From contig JALMGJ010000003.1 in NCBI GenBank assembly GCA_023362775.1, positions 75,687,355-75,751,354 on the forward strand: a stretch of DNA of 64,000 nucleotides, given 5' to 3'. The notes beneath the pieces were generated by a model, which was not told the origin of the DNA, ran no database searches, and worked only from the letters and a program-made list of their open reading frames with translations. Every line of letters starts with the position of its first letter. Position 1 is the stretch's first letter. Positions 11,881 through 23,358 of the stretch are shown one piece after another. The DNA is from Charina bottae. Its lineage: Eukaryota; Chordata; Lepidosauria; Squamata; Charinaidae. The position numbers and the translations under genes are program-made.

Positions 11881-12094
11881 AAATTAACATCTCAAATAAC
11901 CATGACCTAGCCCCAGGTGCAAGGTCCCACAGCCACCCTAGAAACATATTTAAGGATTCCCTTACTAACTTTGCTCAGACTGAAGAAGCTTCTTGGATAA
12001 GGAGCGAAACGTTTCCACTGAGAAAATAGAAATCCAGTTGACATGATTCAAGCTACAGACAATTCCACCTGGATGACTGAGAACCTTCATCGAC
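11219..12094 (+). mobile_element. Penelope-like retroelement, 5'-truncated, 13-bp target duplication
   Basis: This 876-bp insertion is bounded by a 13-bp direct repeat ACTTTTGAGATGA (11206-11218 and 12095-12107). It holds the C-terminal endonuclease end of a Penelope-like protein, then an untranslated region with a hammerhead-like fold (11980-12010). Penelope-like elements are known to couple reverse transcriptase with a GIY-YIG nuclease and to carry hammerhead motifs in their repeats. The reverse transcriptase is missing here, consistent with 5' truncation. Confidence 0.85.
11980..12010 (+). ncRNA. Hammerhead-ribozyme-like motif of the Penelope-like element
   Basis: CTGAAGA (11980-11986) is followed by one extra A, a 7-bp stem (GCTTCTT with AAGGAGC, one G-U pair) closed by GGAT, and GAAAC (12006-12010). 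This is the conserved hammerhead core around stem II. The extra base between CTGAAGA and the stem departs from the textbook core. Stems I and III and the cleavage site were not verified, so activity is uncertain. Confidence 0.6.
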
Positions 12095-12107
12095 ACTTTT
12101 GAGATGA

Positions 12108-12961
12108 GTTTTTCCAAGGCCTGTTCCAAAGATACTTTGGGGGTTGATCCAAGATGCTCATATATTATTGGTAAATAAGAATTACACTAGAGTATGTGTA
12201 CCATATTTTGATAAATTAGCTTGTCTAACTTCATGGAAGCCAGCCCACATTTGTACCCATACACAAATTTGGAGACTTGGTAAATTCTTACTTGGCAGAA
12301 TATTATTAAATTGCTGGCTTTCCAGCAGTTATGTGCACCAGACATAAGCTACTATTTAGTAAGTAAATAAATATTACATTGAAAAACCTGTTGGCCATGT
12401 TTGCTGGGACTGTTAGGGTTTATAGTTTACAACATATGGAGGACCATCTCTCCTTCTCCCCACCCCCCAAAAAGAGAATGTGGTAAAATAAAAACTATTT
12501 GGAACCATGGTTCATTTACCTCAGTTACCCTTCTGAGCGTAATTTGGTTGAGTAGTTTGGAAGGGGAAGATAAATAACATCAGCATTTACTGCCATTTGT
12601 CTAAATTTACAAGTTATATTATAACAGGAGTAAGTAGTAGATATCCCTACTCTTTCTTTATCATCTAAATGCTAAAACAATATTTTTTAAAAATTGCAAA
12701 TCTTTCTTTTGAGGAAAAGCCTCTTAGTAGGATTTATGAATAGCTCATATATGACTTATTAAATAATATTTAAGGCTACATTACAGTCTAGAATGTTGGA
12801 ATTGTCCCCAGAAACTGGCAATACTATAAAAGGTTTTGTAGCACAGCCAGGATTGTGCTCCAACTCCTCAATATCTTATTTGAATTAAACTTATTTTCTT
12901 TGAGGGCCACATGATGATGTGAGGGCAGAATTATATACTGTAAGGCACACTCTATTTCCTC
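12108..12961. other. Intergenic stretch with nothing recognised
   Basis: This is AT-rich sequence without recognisable exons, RNA genes or repeats other than short homopolymers. Confidence 0.4.
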
Positions 12962-13158
12962 TGTAATTTTTTATTTATTTATTTATATTTCAATTTATAT
13001 ACCTCTCCATCTCCCCGCAAGGGAACTCTGGGCGGTTTACAAAACACAAAAATTAAAATCCGACAATTAAAACCACCCAATAAAACACTCTAATATATTA
13101 AAATTAAATATAAAAATCCAAGATGCGGTGGTATGATGTTTGGATGTTTAAAAGGGCC

Positions 13159-16100
13159 CTATGGCACCAGCCATCCCCAAGAGGAACTGTTCCCCCCCTC
13201 CCCCCACGCAAGGCGGCAGAACCAGGTCTTTAAGTTCTTTCTGAAGGCTGGGAGCGATGAGGCCTGCCTCACCTCCGGGGGTAGCATATTCCAAAGGGTG
13301 GGCGCCGTTATCGAGAAGGCACGCCTCCTAGACCCCGTCAGATGACATTCCTTTATGGACGGGATCCGTAGCATGCCCTCTCTGAATGACCGAGTGGGAC
13401 GGTTCGACGTTATGGGGATGAGATGGTCCCTCAGGTAACCTGGCCCCATGCCATGTAGGGCTTTAAAGGTGATAACCAACACCTTGAATTGGACCCGGAA
13501 GCACACAGGCACCCAGTGCAGCTGTCGCAGCAGAGGTGTCACATGCGCTGATCTAGGCGCACCAATAACTGCGCGAGCAGCCGCATTCTGGACCAATTGA
13601 AGCTTCCGGATACTCCTCAAGGGTAGCCCCATGTAGAGTGCGTTGCAATAGTCTATATGGGAGATGACCAGGGCATGAGTGACTGTACGGAGGGCTTCCC
13701 GATCCAGGAAAGGGCGTAACTGACGCACAACACGAAGTTGTGCAAAAGCCCTCCTGGCCACGGCTACCACCTGCTCTTCGAGCAGGAGCCGTGAGTCCAG
13801 AAGAACCCCCAAATTACGCACTTGGTCTGAATGGGGTAGTGCAACCCCATCCAGAACTAGAGATGACAACTTCCTGGATCCACGGGAGCCATCAATCCAC
13901 AGCCACTCCGTCTTACCAGGGTTCAGTCGAAGCCTGTTGTTCCCCATCCAGACCCCCACAGCCTCCAGGCACTGAGAAAGGGTAGCCACTGCATCACTTA
14001 TCTCACCAGGGATGGAAATATATAATTGAGTATCGTCTGCATATTGATGGTATCTCATCCCATGGTGACGGATGATCTCACCCAGCGGTTTCATGTAGAT
14101 GTTAAATAGGAGAGGGGAAAGAACCGAACCCTGCGGTACCCCACAGACGAGGGGGCGAGGGTCGGACCTTTCCTCTCCTATTACCACCGATTGGGAACGG
14201 CCCTGGAGGAAGGAGGTGAACCAACGCAGAACTACGCCGCCCACCCCCAACTCCCTGAGCCGTCCCAAAAGGATACCATGGTCGATGGTATCGAATGCCG
14301 CTGAGAGGTCAAGAAGAGCTAGGATGGATGCACTCCCTCCATCCCGCTCCCGCCAGAGATCATCTGTAAGCGCGACCAATGCAGTTTCCACCCCATAACC
14401 CGGCCTGAAACCCGACTGGAAGGGGTCCAGATAATCCGTATCATCCAGGATCCTCTGGAGTTGCAACGCCACCGCTTTCTCAACCACCTTCCCTAAAAAG
14501 GGGAGGTGGGAGACAGGACGAAAATTGTCCAATATAGTAGGGTCCAGTGATGGTTTCTTGAGGAGGGGGTGCACCAAAGCCCCTTTAAAAGCAGCTGGGA
14601 ACACCCCCTCCCCCAGAGATGCATTAACCATCACCTGGACCCAACCACATGTCACCTCCCGGGCTGCCTGTACCAGCCAGGAAGGGCATGGGTCCAGATG
14701 ACATGTGGTGGCCCTTACAACCCGAAGGATCCTGTCCACTTCCTTAGGTCCAACAGGATCGAACTGTTCCCAGATAACCGGGCAAAGACGTTCCCTCGGC
14801 ATCTCCCCAGACTGTGCTACACGCTTAGAGTCCAACTTAGACCGAATCTGAGCGACTTTATCCTGCAGATGCTCAGAAAATTCTTCCGCACGGCCCTGTA
14901 GGTGGGTCACAGACTCCACCTTACCCAACAGAGATCTTGTTATCTTAAACAGGGTCGTCGGGCGGCATTCTGCGGACGCAATAAGAGCGGAGAAATATTG
15001 GCGTTTCGCCACTCTTACCGCCACAAGGTAGGTCTTAACAGCGACTCTAGCTTGTGTTCGGTCAGATTCAGACCTTGTCTTTCTCCAGCGGCGCTCTAGG
15101 CGTCTCTTAACCCTCTTCAAGACCCTCAACTCCTCCGTATACCAAGGGGAGTATCGGGTCAAGTGTGGCAAGAGAGGCCGCATAGGCGCGATCCTGTCCA
15201 AGGCCCCGGCCGCCTCCCTATTCCAGGTTGCGGCCAGGACCTCCGCTGGAGCGTGCAGTAGATCCTGAGGTACAGCCCCCAGCTCCCTCTGAAACCCTAT
15301 TGGGTCCATTAGTCGCCGGGGGCGGACCAATCGATTGGGTCCTGCCTCCCTGCGGAGTGGGGCGGCATAAGAGAATCTCAAGGTCACCAGGGCATGATCT
15401 GACCATGACAAAGGGGAAAGATGTAACTCTCCCCTCAGAGCATACTGCCACTGCTCCGACAAGAAAACTAAGTCCGGGGTGAGTCCACTGTCTCGAGTTG
15501 GGTCTCGAATAATCTGGAACAGGCCCATGGCTGCCATGGTAGTCATGAACTCCCGAGCTGCCTCCGAGGCACGTCCCAGGGACGGCAGATTGAAATCCCC
15601 CAGAACCATAAGCCTAGGGAATTCCACCGCCAGCCCCGAGACGGCCTCCAGCAGCTCAGGCAGGGATGTTGCTACGCAGCAGGGAGGCTGGTACAGCAGC
15701 AACACTCCCAACTGTTCTCGAGAACCCAACTTGAAAAACAGGGTCTCACAACCGGCTACTTGCGGAGCAGTGCCCCTGAAGGCCACTAGAGACTCTCGAA
15801 TTACAACCGCCACCCCTCCTCCCCTGCCCCTGAGTCTCGGCTGGTGCCACACTTGAAACCCGGCTGGGCATATTTCAGAGAGGGCTACCCCCCCCTCCGA
15901 GCTCAGCCAGGTCTCGGTGATACATGCCAGGTCTGCCCCCTCTTCCGTGATCAAATCACATATGAGGGGGCCCTTGTTATTAACAGACCTGGCATTAAGC
16001 AGCAGCAGCCGGAAACCGGGGCCCTGAAGGATCTGCTGACCAGGACCTGGGTATGAACGTGGAGGGCCGGAACACGCCACCGGTAATAAACACCGGGGGC

Positions 16101-16275
16101 GTCTTCCCCAATGATGGCCCGCCCTCCAGTTCCCGTCATAACATCCCCGGCCCGTCACCACTTCGATAGGGCAGCCCACTCCATAACCCCCAGAGCTTCC
16201 AGGTCCAGATGCCTCCACTCCCAGACCTTCAAAGACCCTAGGTTGAAACACGGGTCCCCTCCCACACGCACACAT
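13159..16275 (-). CDS. L2 ORF2: endonuclease + reverse transcriptase, uninterrupted
   Basis: The 1038-codon frame contains an apurinic-type endonuclease: ITETW at 119-123, GDFN at 226-229 and the SDH motif at 292-294. A linker follows, then reverse transcriptase with LDLSAAFD (catalytic Asp near 662), GVPQGSVLSPLLF at 712-724 and YADDTQLY at 745-752. The C-terminal region has the HWVPVCFRVQFKVL and FKALHG segments found in L2 relatives. The protein would nick target DNA and reverse transcribe its own RNA from the nick. The start at 16275 is simply the first ATG of the frame. All catalytic motifs I could check are present. The antisense frames across this region are shadows. Confidence 0.9.
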   Translation of the reverse strand: MCACGRGPVFQPRVFEGLGVEASGPGSSGGYGVGCPIEVVTGRGCYDGNWRAGHHWGRRPRCLLPVACSGPPRSYPGPGQQILQGPGFRLLLLNARSVNNKGPLICDLITEEGADLACITETWLSSEGGVALSEICPAGFQVWHQPRLRGRGGGVAVVIRESLVAFRGTAPQVAGCETLFFKLGSREQLGVLLLYQPPCCVATSLPELLEAVSGLAVEFPRLMVLGDFNLPSLGRASEAAREFMTTMAAMGLFQIIRDPTRDSGLTPDLVFLSEQWQYALRGELHLSPLSWSDHALVTLRFSYAAPLRREAGPNRLVRPRRLMDPIGFQRELGAVPQDLLHAPAEVLAATWNREAAGALDRIAPMRPLLPHLTRYSPWYTEELRVLKRVKRRLERRWRKTRSESDRTQARVAVKTYLVAVRVAKRQYFSALIASAECRPTTLFKITRSLLGKVESVTHLQGRAEEFSEHLQDKVAQIRSKLDSKRVAQSGEMPRERLCPVIWEQFDPVGPKEVDRILRVVRATTCHLDPCPSWLVQAAREVTCGWVQVMVNASLGEGVFPAAFKGALVHPLLKKPSLDPTILDNFRPVSHLPFLGKVVEKAVALQLQRILDDTDYLDPFQSGFRPGYGVETALVALTDDLWRERDGGSASILALLDLSAAFDTIDHGILLGRLRELGVGGVVLRWFTSFLQGRSQSVVIGEERSDPRPLVCGVPQGSVLSPLLFNIYMKPLGEIIRHHGMRYHQYADDTQLYISIPGEISDAVATLSQCLEAVGVWMGNNRLRLNPGKTEWLWIDGSRGSRKLSSLVLDGVALPHSDQVRNLGVLLDSRLLLEEQVVAVARRAFAQLRVVRQLRPFLDREALRTVTHALVISHIDYCNALYMGLPLRSIRKLQLVQNAAARAVIGAPRSAHVTPLLRQLHWVPVCFRVQFKVLVITFKALHGMGPGYLRDHLIPITSNRPTRSFREGMLRIPSIKECHLTGSRRRAFSITAPTLWNMLPPEVRQASSLPAFRKNLKTWFCRLAWGEGGNSSSWGWLVP

Positions 16276-17402
16276 CTCTCAAACTCAGTCAACTTCTAGT
16301 GATGGTAGGCCCCCCCCAGCGCACCAGCCTAAGCTCTCGGCACTGAAAGGGCCTAACCACCACAACCACACCTACAATGTCCCCCCACAACCACTCTCAC
16401 TGGTCGCAGAGAGATATCATCCACTCCTGCCCACCACCTGCCTCTCACTCAGGTGTGGGCACTCATACATACTATCACACAATCTTGGACTCCCCCCTGA
16501 CTCTCTCACATCCAGGGGGGGCCACATTCACACTACAGGGACCCTAAAAAATCTCTGCCGCCTATAAATAAATGTGGGTACAGATGGGGGCTCCCTCTTA
16601 GTTGTTAAACTAAAGTTAAAAGTCCAATAAAAACCTTCCACCGTTGTTGATTTCCGGGGGATATTATGGCTGGTCCCCCATTCCTGAACCCGTCGTCCCC
16701 CCTTAGACCCCCGCCCCCACAGTTAAAGACCACCAGGCCCACCAAAAGATCGTCCAAATCGGCGTGCCCCAAGACCTAGCACGCTCCGCTGCTCTGCTCT
16801 CCCGTCTTGTTGTAGTGCCAAGGTCTCGCAAGCCTCCAGTGTATATTAAATCTCTGGGGCTCGCCAGGTCCATTAATAGTTGCGGGGGTTTGTCAAAGTC
16901 CGTTTTGGCCCCAAGTTCCCAAAAATATAGTGGAGTACTTGTCCACAAGGCCCACAGGCTTCTGATTACACTCCGCCACTCCGCCGTTTCCTCCGCTACA
17001 CCAGAGGGCCGCCAAGGGGCCGCGCATCCTTGACCGAATAGTAAGAAGTCACCAGGGATCACTGGGAGTCCGCCCAGTCCGCAATGGGCTCGCCCGAGCC
17101 CCCAAAGCCCGCAGGGAAAAGCACCGCGTTTCGCCGTTTTCGCCGTTTTCCAACTCTCCTCCTCCAAACGGCCATCGCGTTTTGCTGCCCTGCTTCGCCG
17201 CCTCGTCGCCTGCTGTTCCACCCGGGGGGGTCCAGCCATCTCCCCACCTCGGTCTAGAAATGAAAGCCGAGGGAACCTCACAAAATCCCCTACCCACACC
17301 TCCAGGTAACAAAAAGGCAGGTAGGGTGGGATTCAGGAGACCAGGAACCCCTCTCCCGGAGCAGCGCTCAGCGGTGGCCGCTCCCGATCGCCATCTTGGA
17401 TT
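16276..17402 (-). other. L2 5' region (possible ORF1 remnant)
   Basis: This is GC-rich sequence upstream of ORF2. A 198-codon open frame (16703-17299) is arginine-rich but has no coiled coil, zinc knuckle or esterase motif that I recognise. I treat the block as 5' untranslated or promoter sequence and cannot confirm an ORF1 protein. Confidence 0.45.
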
Positions 17403-17409
17403 TTGTAAT

Positions 17410-18722
17410 GTTAATGTAGGTATGGCATGTATGTGAAAAAATAAGTGGCTGAAGAGAAGCTTAATACATTCCAGCCTTTGGATTTCACCTGCAAATAAAA
17501 TTCTGTCTACTGGGATTTTTTGTTTTGTTTTACTGTGTTTCTTTGTTCCCTCCAGTCAGAGAAAGCCCAGCTGCTGAGAAAAAGAGGGACATTTTGCAGG
17601 CGAGGCAAACACCTCTTTTGAGATAAAAAAAAGTCCCCTGCAAATGAACCCTTAGCACCTACATTCATATTTGGAAAATATATCTTAGTCTGATATGCAA
17701 TCTTATTCAAAGAACACAGTCTTAAGAATATTTCCTCAAAAGTAAGAAGCAAAATTAGATAAGTCTTCCATCAAACAATTTTCAGGAGACCCATGCATTT
17801 ACTTTTAAAAAGCTAATCATGACATTTCTAATTGTATGACTGGTTTCTCATCCAGTTTGGCGCAAAGTCTCATTGAATTCAATAGGATTTGTTTTTGAGT
17901 AAGTACACAGGGTTGCATTTTATATTGATTGCCAGTCTTATACAAGAACTTTATAGCAGCCACTTTCAAAAAGTACTCAGAAAAGGATGAAACTGAGTAG
18001 ATTTGATCTATAGCCTACCCTATAGATAAATATAAAAACACTTTTGAGTTGAGCTCTGTTCCTAATAAATATTTGGAAACATCCATGTCATTTTTTTTTG
18101 GCAACATTACTGAAATAATTTGTGAATACCTTGTTCTGAGATTTTTTAAAACTTCCCAGTATAACAATAGCACTCAAATTCCCTAGTGATCTGCCATCCA
18201 AATACCAACTAGACCCAAATTACCTTAGTCTGAAGTACACAAGGGGATGTGTAACCTTCTCTCCTGACCATGTATCTCCTGAAAATTGTCCTCCCAATGC
18301 CCAGTAAGATCCAGGGGTTTGCGAACATTCCTAACCAAGCACCTAGAATGTATTTATTTATTTAAATGTATAAGAATCCCAAAGATAAATAAAATTGGAG
18401 AGTAATGTAGAACAGAGCAAAGGCCTATATTGAAAGTGTTAATTGTATGTACATACATACTTTATGAATTGATGGTCAGTGTTTTGAACTTTGAAATATT
18501 GGTGGGGCTTCTTTCCCTTACAGTATACTAATTTGCCTGTAATGTAATAATTGGGATTTTCAACCCAAACAGAAAAAAAATGGCTAGGGAAGAAGGCCAA
18601 TTAAGTTGTCAAATTCATTTGTTCTTAATGAAAAACATCAGATAAAGTGTTAAAAACAAAAGAATGTCCAAGGTATTTTTCTGTTGTTAGCTGGAAGGTA
18701 ATCCATCAGGTAGGAACATATA
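17410..18722. other. Intergenic stretch with nothing recognised
   Basis: This is AT-rich, apparently unique sequence. No exon, RNA gene or repeat was identified. Confidence 0.4.
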
Positions 18723-18802
18723 GCCAGCCTGGTCTGGCGTTAGTAGGATGCTTTGGCCAGGTTAGTACTTGGATGGGGGACTCCAGAGCTGTAGGGTAGG
18801 TT
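18723..18802 (+). pseudogene. 5S rRNA-derived fragment
   Basis: The core GGTTAGTACTTGGATGGG is identical to vertebrate 5S rRNA. GGCC just upstream and GCTGTAGGG downstream fit its 3' half, while the 5' half is degenerate. It could be a 5S pseudogene or the head of a 5S-derived SINE. The lack of a recognisable SINE body favours a pseudogene. Confidence 0.6.
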
Positions 18803-21118
18803 AAAAAATCATTCCAGAAATGGTTCCATGCTGTGGCCAAGAAAACACACCAATACATCCATGAAACTACTTGGAATCAAGCTCAATGGAATTTACTTTT
18901 TAATTTATAAGAGTAAAAAAACATAATGACAGTGGAAAGAAGGAAAATCAAATTTAAACCAGTGTACCATTTTAAAGTGTGGAAAAAAAAGCCCAGTGAT
19001 CATTCACAAAGCATTTATAAGGATCCTTTCACTGCTGAGTTAGTTAATACCTACAGTGAGATTAAAATAAGTCTCTAGGTTGAAGCCTCAAATAATAGAA
19101 CTAAACTTTTTGGCAAGTTATAATTCAGCTTTTTTCCAATTTGAGTTTCTTTTTAAAGATGGGTTGAAGTAGAATGTCATGGGAAGGTTGAAATTTTCTC
19201 CTACTTCCCCCTGAGTATTGCCTCTTTGAAGTCAATTTTGTGACCATTTATTCCTTTGCATAGGGATTGACCTATCTGCACTATATAATGTTAGGTCACT
19301 CTGATGCAACGTCTTTGTCATGTAAACATACAGTGAAGTGAACATACAATGATGTATTTCAGTACATACTTTGCATGCAAAAGATCATAAAATATATTTA
19401 TAGTTTTAAAATACCAGATATAAAGACTAGCTCTTGCCAGTTAGAACTGAAACTACTCAGTATGGCAATTCATGATGATGTATCTTGTTCCTGAAGCCAC
19501 TTCACAAGATGCAGATTCATGAGATTTGCTGTCAGGCATCATTTCCAACCAAGATCTGTTTCCATGGTTAGGAATCATTTGTTCCTATTTTGCTGTTTGA
19601 TATTCTTTCATATGAGAGGATGAGATCAGATTATTTAATTCTTCCTATAATTTGTTTGAATATCTTAGAAATGCAATTCCTTCTATAGGAAACATTTGCT
19701 CTTTTTTTCATGACCACCAACACCATTTCTAGCATTGTATTTTCTGTCTCTTTCTCTCACATCTCTTGAAAGCACTACAGTAATACTTTCTGCAAGGATT
19801 GTACTTTGCTTGAGATCAGCCATATGGAAAATTCATCTGGGTACCAAATGTTAAAAAAAAATTAAGATATTGCATCCCATTATTTGGTATTTAGAAGGCA
19901 TCGAGCATGAGCTGAGCAACTGCATATCTCTCTTTGCATGCAAGCTCAGCTTCACTTGCTTAAATGCAATTTCCTCAGTTATAGCATGCATATCTATACC
20001 CCTGAATGTTTAAAATACAGTGTGACTTTTGACAAATCAAGGATACAACTTGCCAGATTGAGTCACATTTTTCTTCTCAGTAACTACTGGGAATATTAGA
20101 TGAACCGCTGATAACTTCTACGGCATGTTTAAATCAATCTAAGATTACATCATAAAAGTTGTGCACCAAAAAAAGATGCTCTCCAGGCAAAGAAAAAAAA
20201 AGGCTCAAATGGGGAAACACTTAATAACAGCATGGAGTTTGTGTTTGTTGCTTCCAGATAGCTTTTTTCTGCACTGAAGAGCCAGCTGTACATTCTTGCA
20301 AAATGAGACCTTTTGCAAAAGAAAAAGATAGCAAGTTGAACTCCAAAATCTGTCATTCCCTTGTTTGCCCCCTTAGTCCCTCCAACTGCATTTATAGATT
20401 GTTACTCACATCCGTGCTCTGTGATCCCTGGAGGCTGCAGTCCTCTATAAGTGGGAAGTAGATCCAAAAGTGATGCAGTTTGTATGTTGGTAGAGGAAAA
20501 GTAGCAGAAAAGAATTCTCCAGCTGTTTAAATCCAGCCTTTAACAATGTTTGGTGTTGTAACAGGAACTGGAATCCAGTCATATGCAAAGGAATTCCCAT
20601 CGACCGAGATGACCTGTATTTTCCCAGTGCCTAGGCTAGAACCAACTAAAGAAGAGTGGGTGAGCGAAGGAGCAAGCGAGAAAGAGCACACTGAATTGCA
20701 AGAGCCAGAATAAGCCTTTTATGGCTCCCATGTGTGCACAGGAAGTTTTCCAGCAGGCTCTTGCGTGGCAAATTGCAGGGAGGGGGCTACTCCATTTGGA
20801 ATGCAAGACAGGGTTGGGTGAAAATGGAAGAAATGCTGATGAAGACATTAGGAGGAGCTTTCAAAATATAAGAAGCTCTGTTCAGCCTTAGAATAAATGT
20901 GTATAAACCCAGTTATAACAATAGTAGCAGCTTAGACCAATTACTTGTGTACAACAGAATCAGTTCCCAAGATTAAATTGTACTATACTTGAGGTATTCT
21001 GCAATTATTTTACCAACTGTACATTCACATTACACAGAAACTATTATTTGATATATCACAGGTATTCTAGCACCCAAAACATGCTTTAGTGGAACACAGC
21101 ATCTACAACATGAGATCT
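18803..21118. other. Intergenic stretch with nothing recognised
   Basis: This is 2.3 kb of apparently unique, AT-rich DNA. The block 20380-20870 is less AT-rich and without repeats and could be conserved non-coding DNA or an untranslated exon, but no splice or coding signal supports that. Confidence 0.35.
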
Positions 21119-21132
21119 AAGATACAGTCATA

Positions 21133-21453
21133 AAGGTAAAGGTTCCCCCCGCACATTTGTGCAGTCGTGTCCAACTCTAGGGGCCGGTGCTCATCTCCGT
21201 TTGTTAGCCGAAGAGCCAGCGTTGTCCGAAGACGCCTCCGCGGTCATGTGGCCGGCATGACACACGGAGAACACTGTTACCTTCCCACCGAAGTGGTACC
21301 TATTCATCTACTTGCATTTGCATGCTTTCGAATTGCTAGGTTGGCAAGAGCTGGGGCTAGTGTGGGAGCTCACTCCATCACGTGGGGCTAGGGATTTGAA
21401 CCTCTGAACTTGCAATAAGCCTGGCGTCTTACCTGCTGAGCCACCACGCCCCT
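21133..21453 (-). mobile_element. Sauria SINE with 14-bp target duplication
   Basis: On the minus strand it has the head AGGGGCGTGGTGGCTCAGC, the body with GCTAACAAACGGAGATGAGC and GGGGCCCCTAGAG-like words, and the tail ACCTTTACCTTT. It is flanked by AAGATACAGTCATA at 21119-21132 and 21454-21467. The family is characteristic of squamates and is thought to move with BovB LINE enzymes. Confidence 0.9.
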
Positions 21454-21467
21454 AAGATACAGTCATA

Positions 21468-22418
21468 TCTCCTAGCAAATGATCTTCCATTTCAGCCCAT
21501 AGTTCTTTATCTAGTGATGGTAATCAGTGCTTGCCAAGAAGCCACCAAAATGCTCTTTTCATATCACTTTGCAGGGTCCCCAGAGATGCTTAGCTCACCT
21601 GAGGTTCCCTTAGTAGTATAATTCTTCCTCTCTTCCTTCTCCTTCACACTGTGCTAAGCAATACAAAAGCAGTAGACAGGGTTAAAATGCCATGGATCAA
21701 GGTGGGAGGCTTTCTCCCAAAATCTCACTAGGCCTACTGTATTGCCCGACCGACCTTCCCCATCTCTTTTCTTAGTTCATGACTTTTTGGTCCCTGAAAA
21801 AGTATGCCAAAAGTTGCAACCTGGGCGCTGCCTGGTTCTCTTTCATTTCTTCAATATTACAAGAGAAGTGGCTCTCATACAACTCTTGAGCATCCCAGCA
21901 AGGCTCTCAGACAATAGTGAAGTCTTAGCACAAGGCCTGGGTTCTTAATTGCCACGATGGAGCAAACTAGAGGTTCTTGGTCTTTTGACTAAAATTATGT
22001 GTAGAACAAGTTATATACTCTATAACCAAGTTAGAAGAGCTATATTTGGTGCGGTGTCATTAATAAGCATTATTTTCTCCATCATAAATAATGTTATAAA
22101 AAAATTGAAATGTATGGAGACACTATTCGAAATATTCCTGAAGACAACCAGTCCAGTAGGCAACCTCACGCATTGATGTGCACACATGCATTGATAAAAG
22201 ACAGAATTACCTTTCGTGTTATCCTATATATTCATCCTGTAGCCATTTTCATGTAAAGTTTTTAAAATCAAACTTGAACATAAAGTCTCTATATGAGATC
22301 CATGGTTGTAATGGATGGGACATCTTGTAATTAGTCTTCCTTGCCAGGCATTAATGTTCTTCTATTGCATATTTTTTTTAGCCTGTTAGTAACTGGAATT
22401 TTTAGATTTCATCCTATA
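21468..22418. other. Intergenic stretch with nothing recognised
   Basis: No exon, RNA gene or clear repeat was recognised in these 950 bases. Confidence 0.4.
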
Positions 22419-22843
22419 CAGGCAGTCCTCACTTAACGACCATGCATTCAGTGACCATTCTAAATTACAACAGCGCTGAAAAAAGAGACTTATGACTGGT
22501 CCTCAAAGTTGTAGCCATCACAGCATCCCTGCAGTCACATGATCGCTATTTGGGTGCTTGGCATTTACAATGGTCACAGCATCCTGCGGTCACGTGATCG
22601 CCATTTGTGACCTTCCCAGCCAGCTTCTGAAAAGCAAAGTCAATGGGGAAGCCAGCAGAAGGTTGCAAGTTGCAGTCACGTGACATGCATAACAACCCGC
22701 GGTGATTCATTTAATGACCGTAACTGGAACTGCCAAAACTGCCATCATAAGTCAGCTCAGTCATATGATTTTCTACTTTACAACTGCGCGCTTAGCAATG
22801 GAGTTGCCAGTCCCAATTAGGGACGTTAAGTGAGGACTACCTT
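22419..22843. mobile_element. MITE with ~20-bp inverted termini (hAT-like)
   Basis: The left end CAGGCAGTCCTCACTTAACG is mirrored by CGTTAAGTGAGGACTACCT at the right end. The roughly 425-bp interior repeats GTCACGTGA/TCACATGATCG-type words and has no coding frame. No clean target duplication was found, so the superfamily is tentative. Confidence 0.6.
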
Positions 22844-23023
22844 ATACATGTTCTCCATTGTATATATGTTATTCACTCACTACAATTAGTAGAACCTACT
22901 TTTAATTATGCATATAAGTGAGATCTGGGGACTTGTGGCCCTTCAGATGTTGCTAAATTACAATTACCAGAATTACTATTACCCATATTGTCTGGGCGTG
23001 GAATTACTATTACCCATATTGCC

Positions 23024-23358
23024 AGGGGCGTGGTGGCTCAGCGGGTAAGACGCCAGGCTTGTTGATCGGAAGATTGCAAGTTCGGAGGTTCGAATCCCTA
23101 ACCCTGCGTGCAGAGTGAGCTCCTGCACTAGCTCCAGCTCTTGCCAACCTAGCAATTCGAAAGCATGCAAATGCAAGTAGATTAATAGGTACCACTTCGG
23201 TGGGCAGGTAAACAGCGTTCCGCGCGCGTCATGCCGGCCACATGACCGTGGAAGCGTCTTCGGACAACGCTGGCTCTTCGGCTAAGAAACGGAGATGAGC
23301 ACCGGCCCCTAGAGTCGGACACGACTGCACAAATGTGCGGGGGGTACCTTTACCTTTT
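23024..23358 (+). mobile_element. Sauria SINE
   Basis: It begins AGGGGCGTGGTGGCTCAGC with a B-box region GGTTCGAATCCC, continues through the typical body, and ends ACCTTTACCTTTTA. The 21-bp string from GAATTACTATT to ATATTG occurs twice just upstream (22970-22990 and 23001-23021), so the flank was rearranged around the insertion. Confidence 0.88.

Larger units (their letters stand above)
12968..17402 (-). mobile_element. Near full-length L2-clade LINE
   Basis: On the minus strand the element starts near TCCAAGATGGCGATCGGG (17402 downward). It has about 1.1 kb of GC-rich 5' sequence, the long endonuclease/RT frame, a short 3' untranslated region with CCGCCCAGAGTTCCC, and ends in an (AAATA)-type tail at about 12968. 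A candidate short target duplication TGTAAT occurs at 12962-12967 and 17404-17409. Length about 4.4 kb. The RT sequence (YADDTQLY, LLDLSAAFDTIDH) places it in the L2 rather than the CR1 branch. The copy looks young: no stop codon interrupts the long frame. Confidence 0.88.

Noticed and set aside
13740..16299. Many plus-strand open frames
   Set aside because: They are antisense shadows of the L2 ORF2, with no independent protein features.
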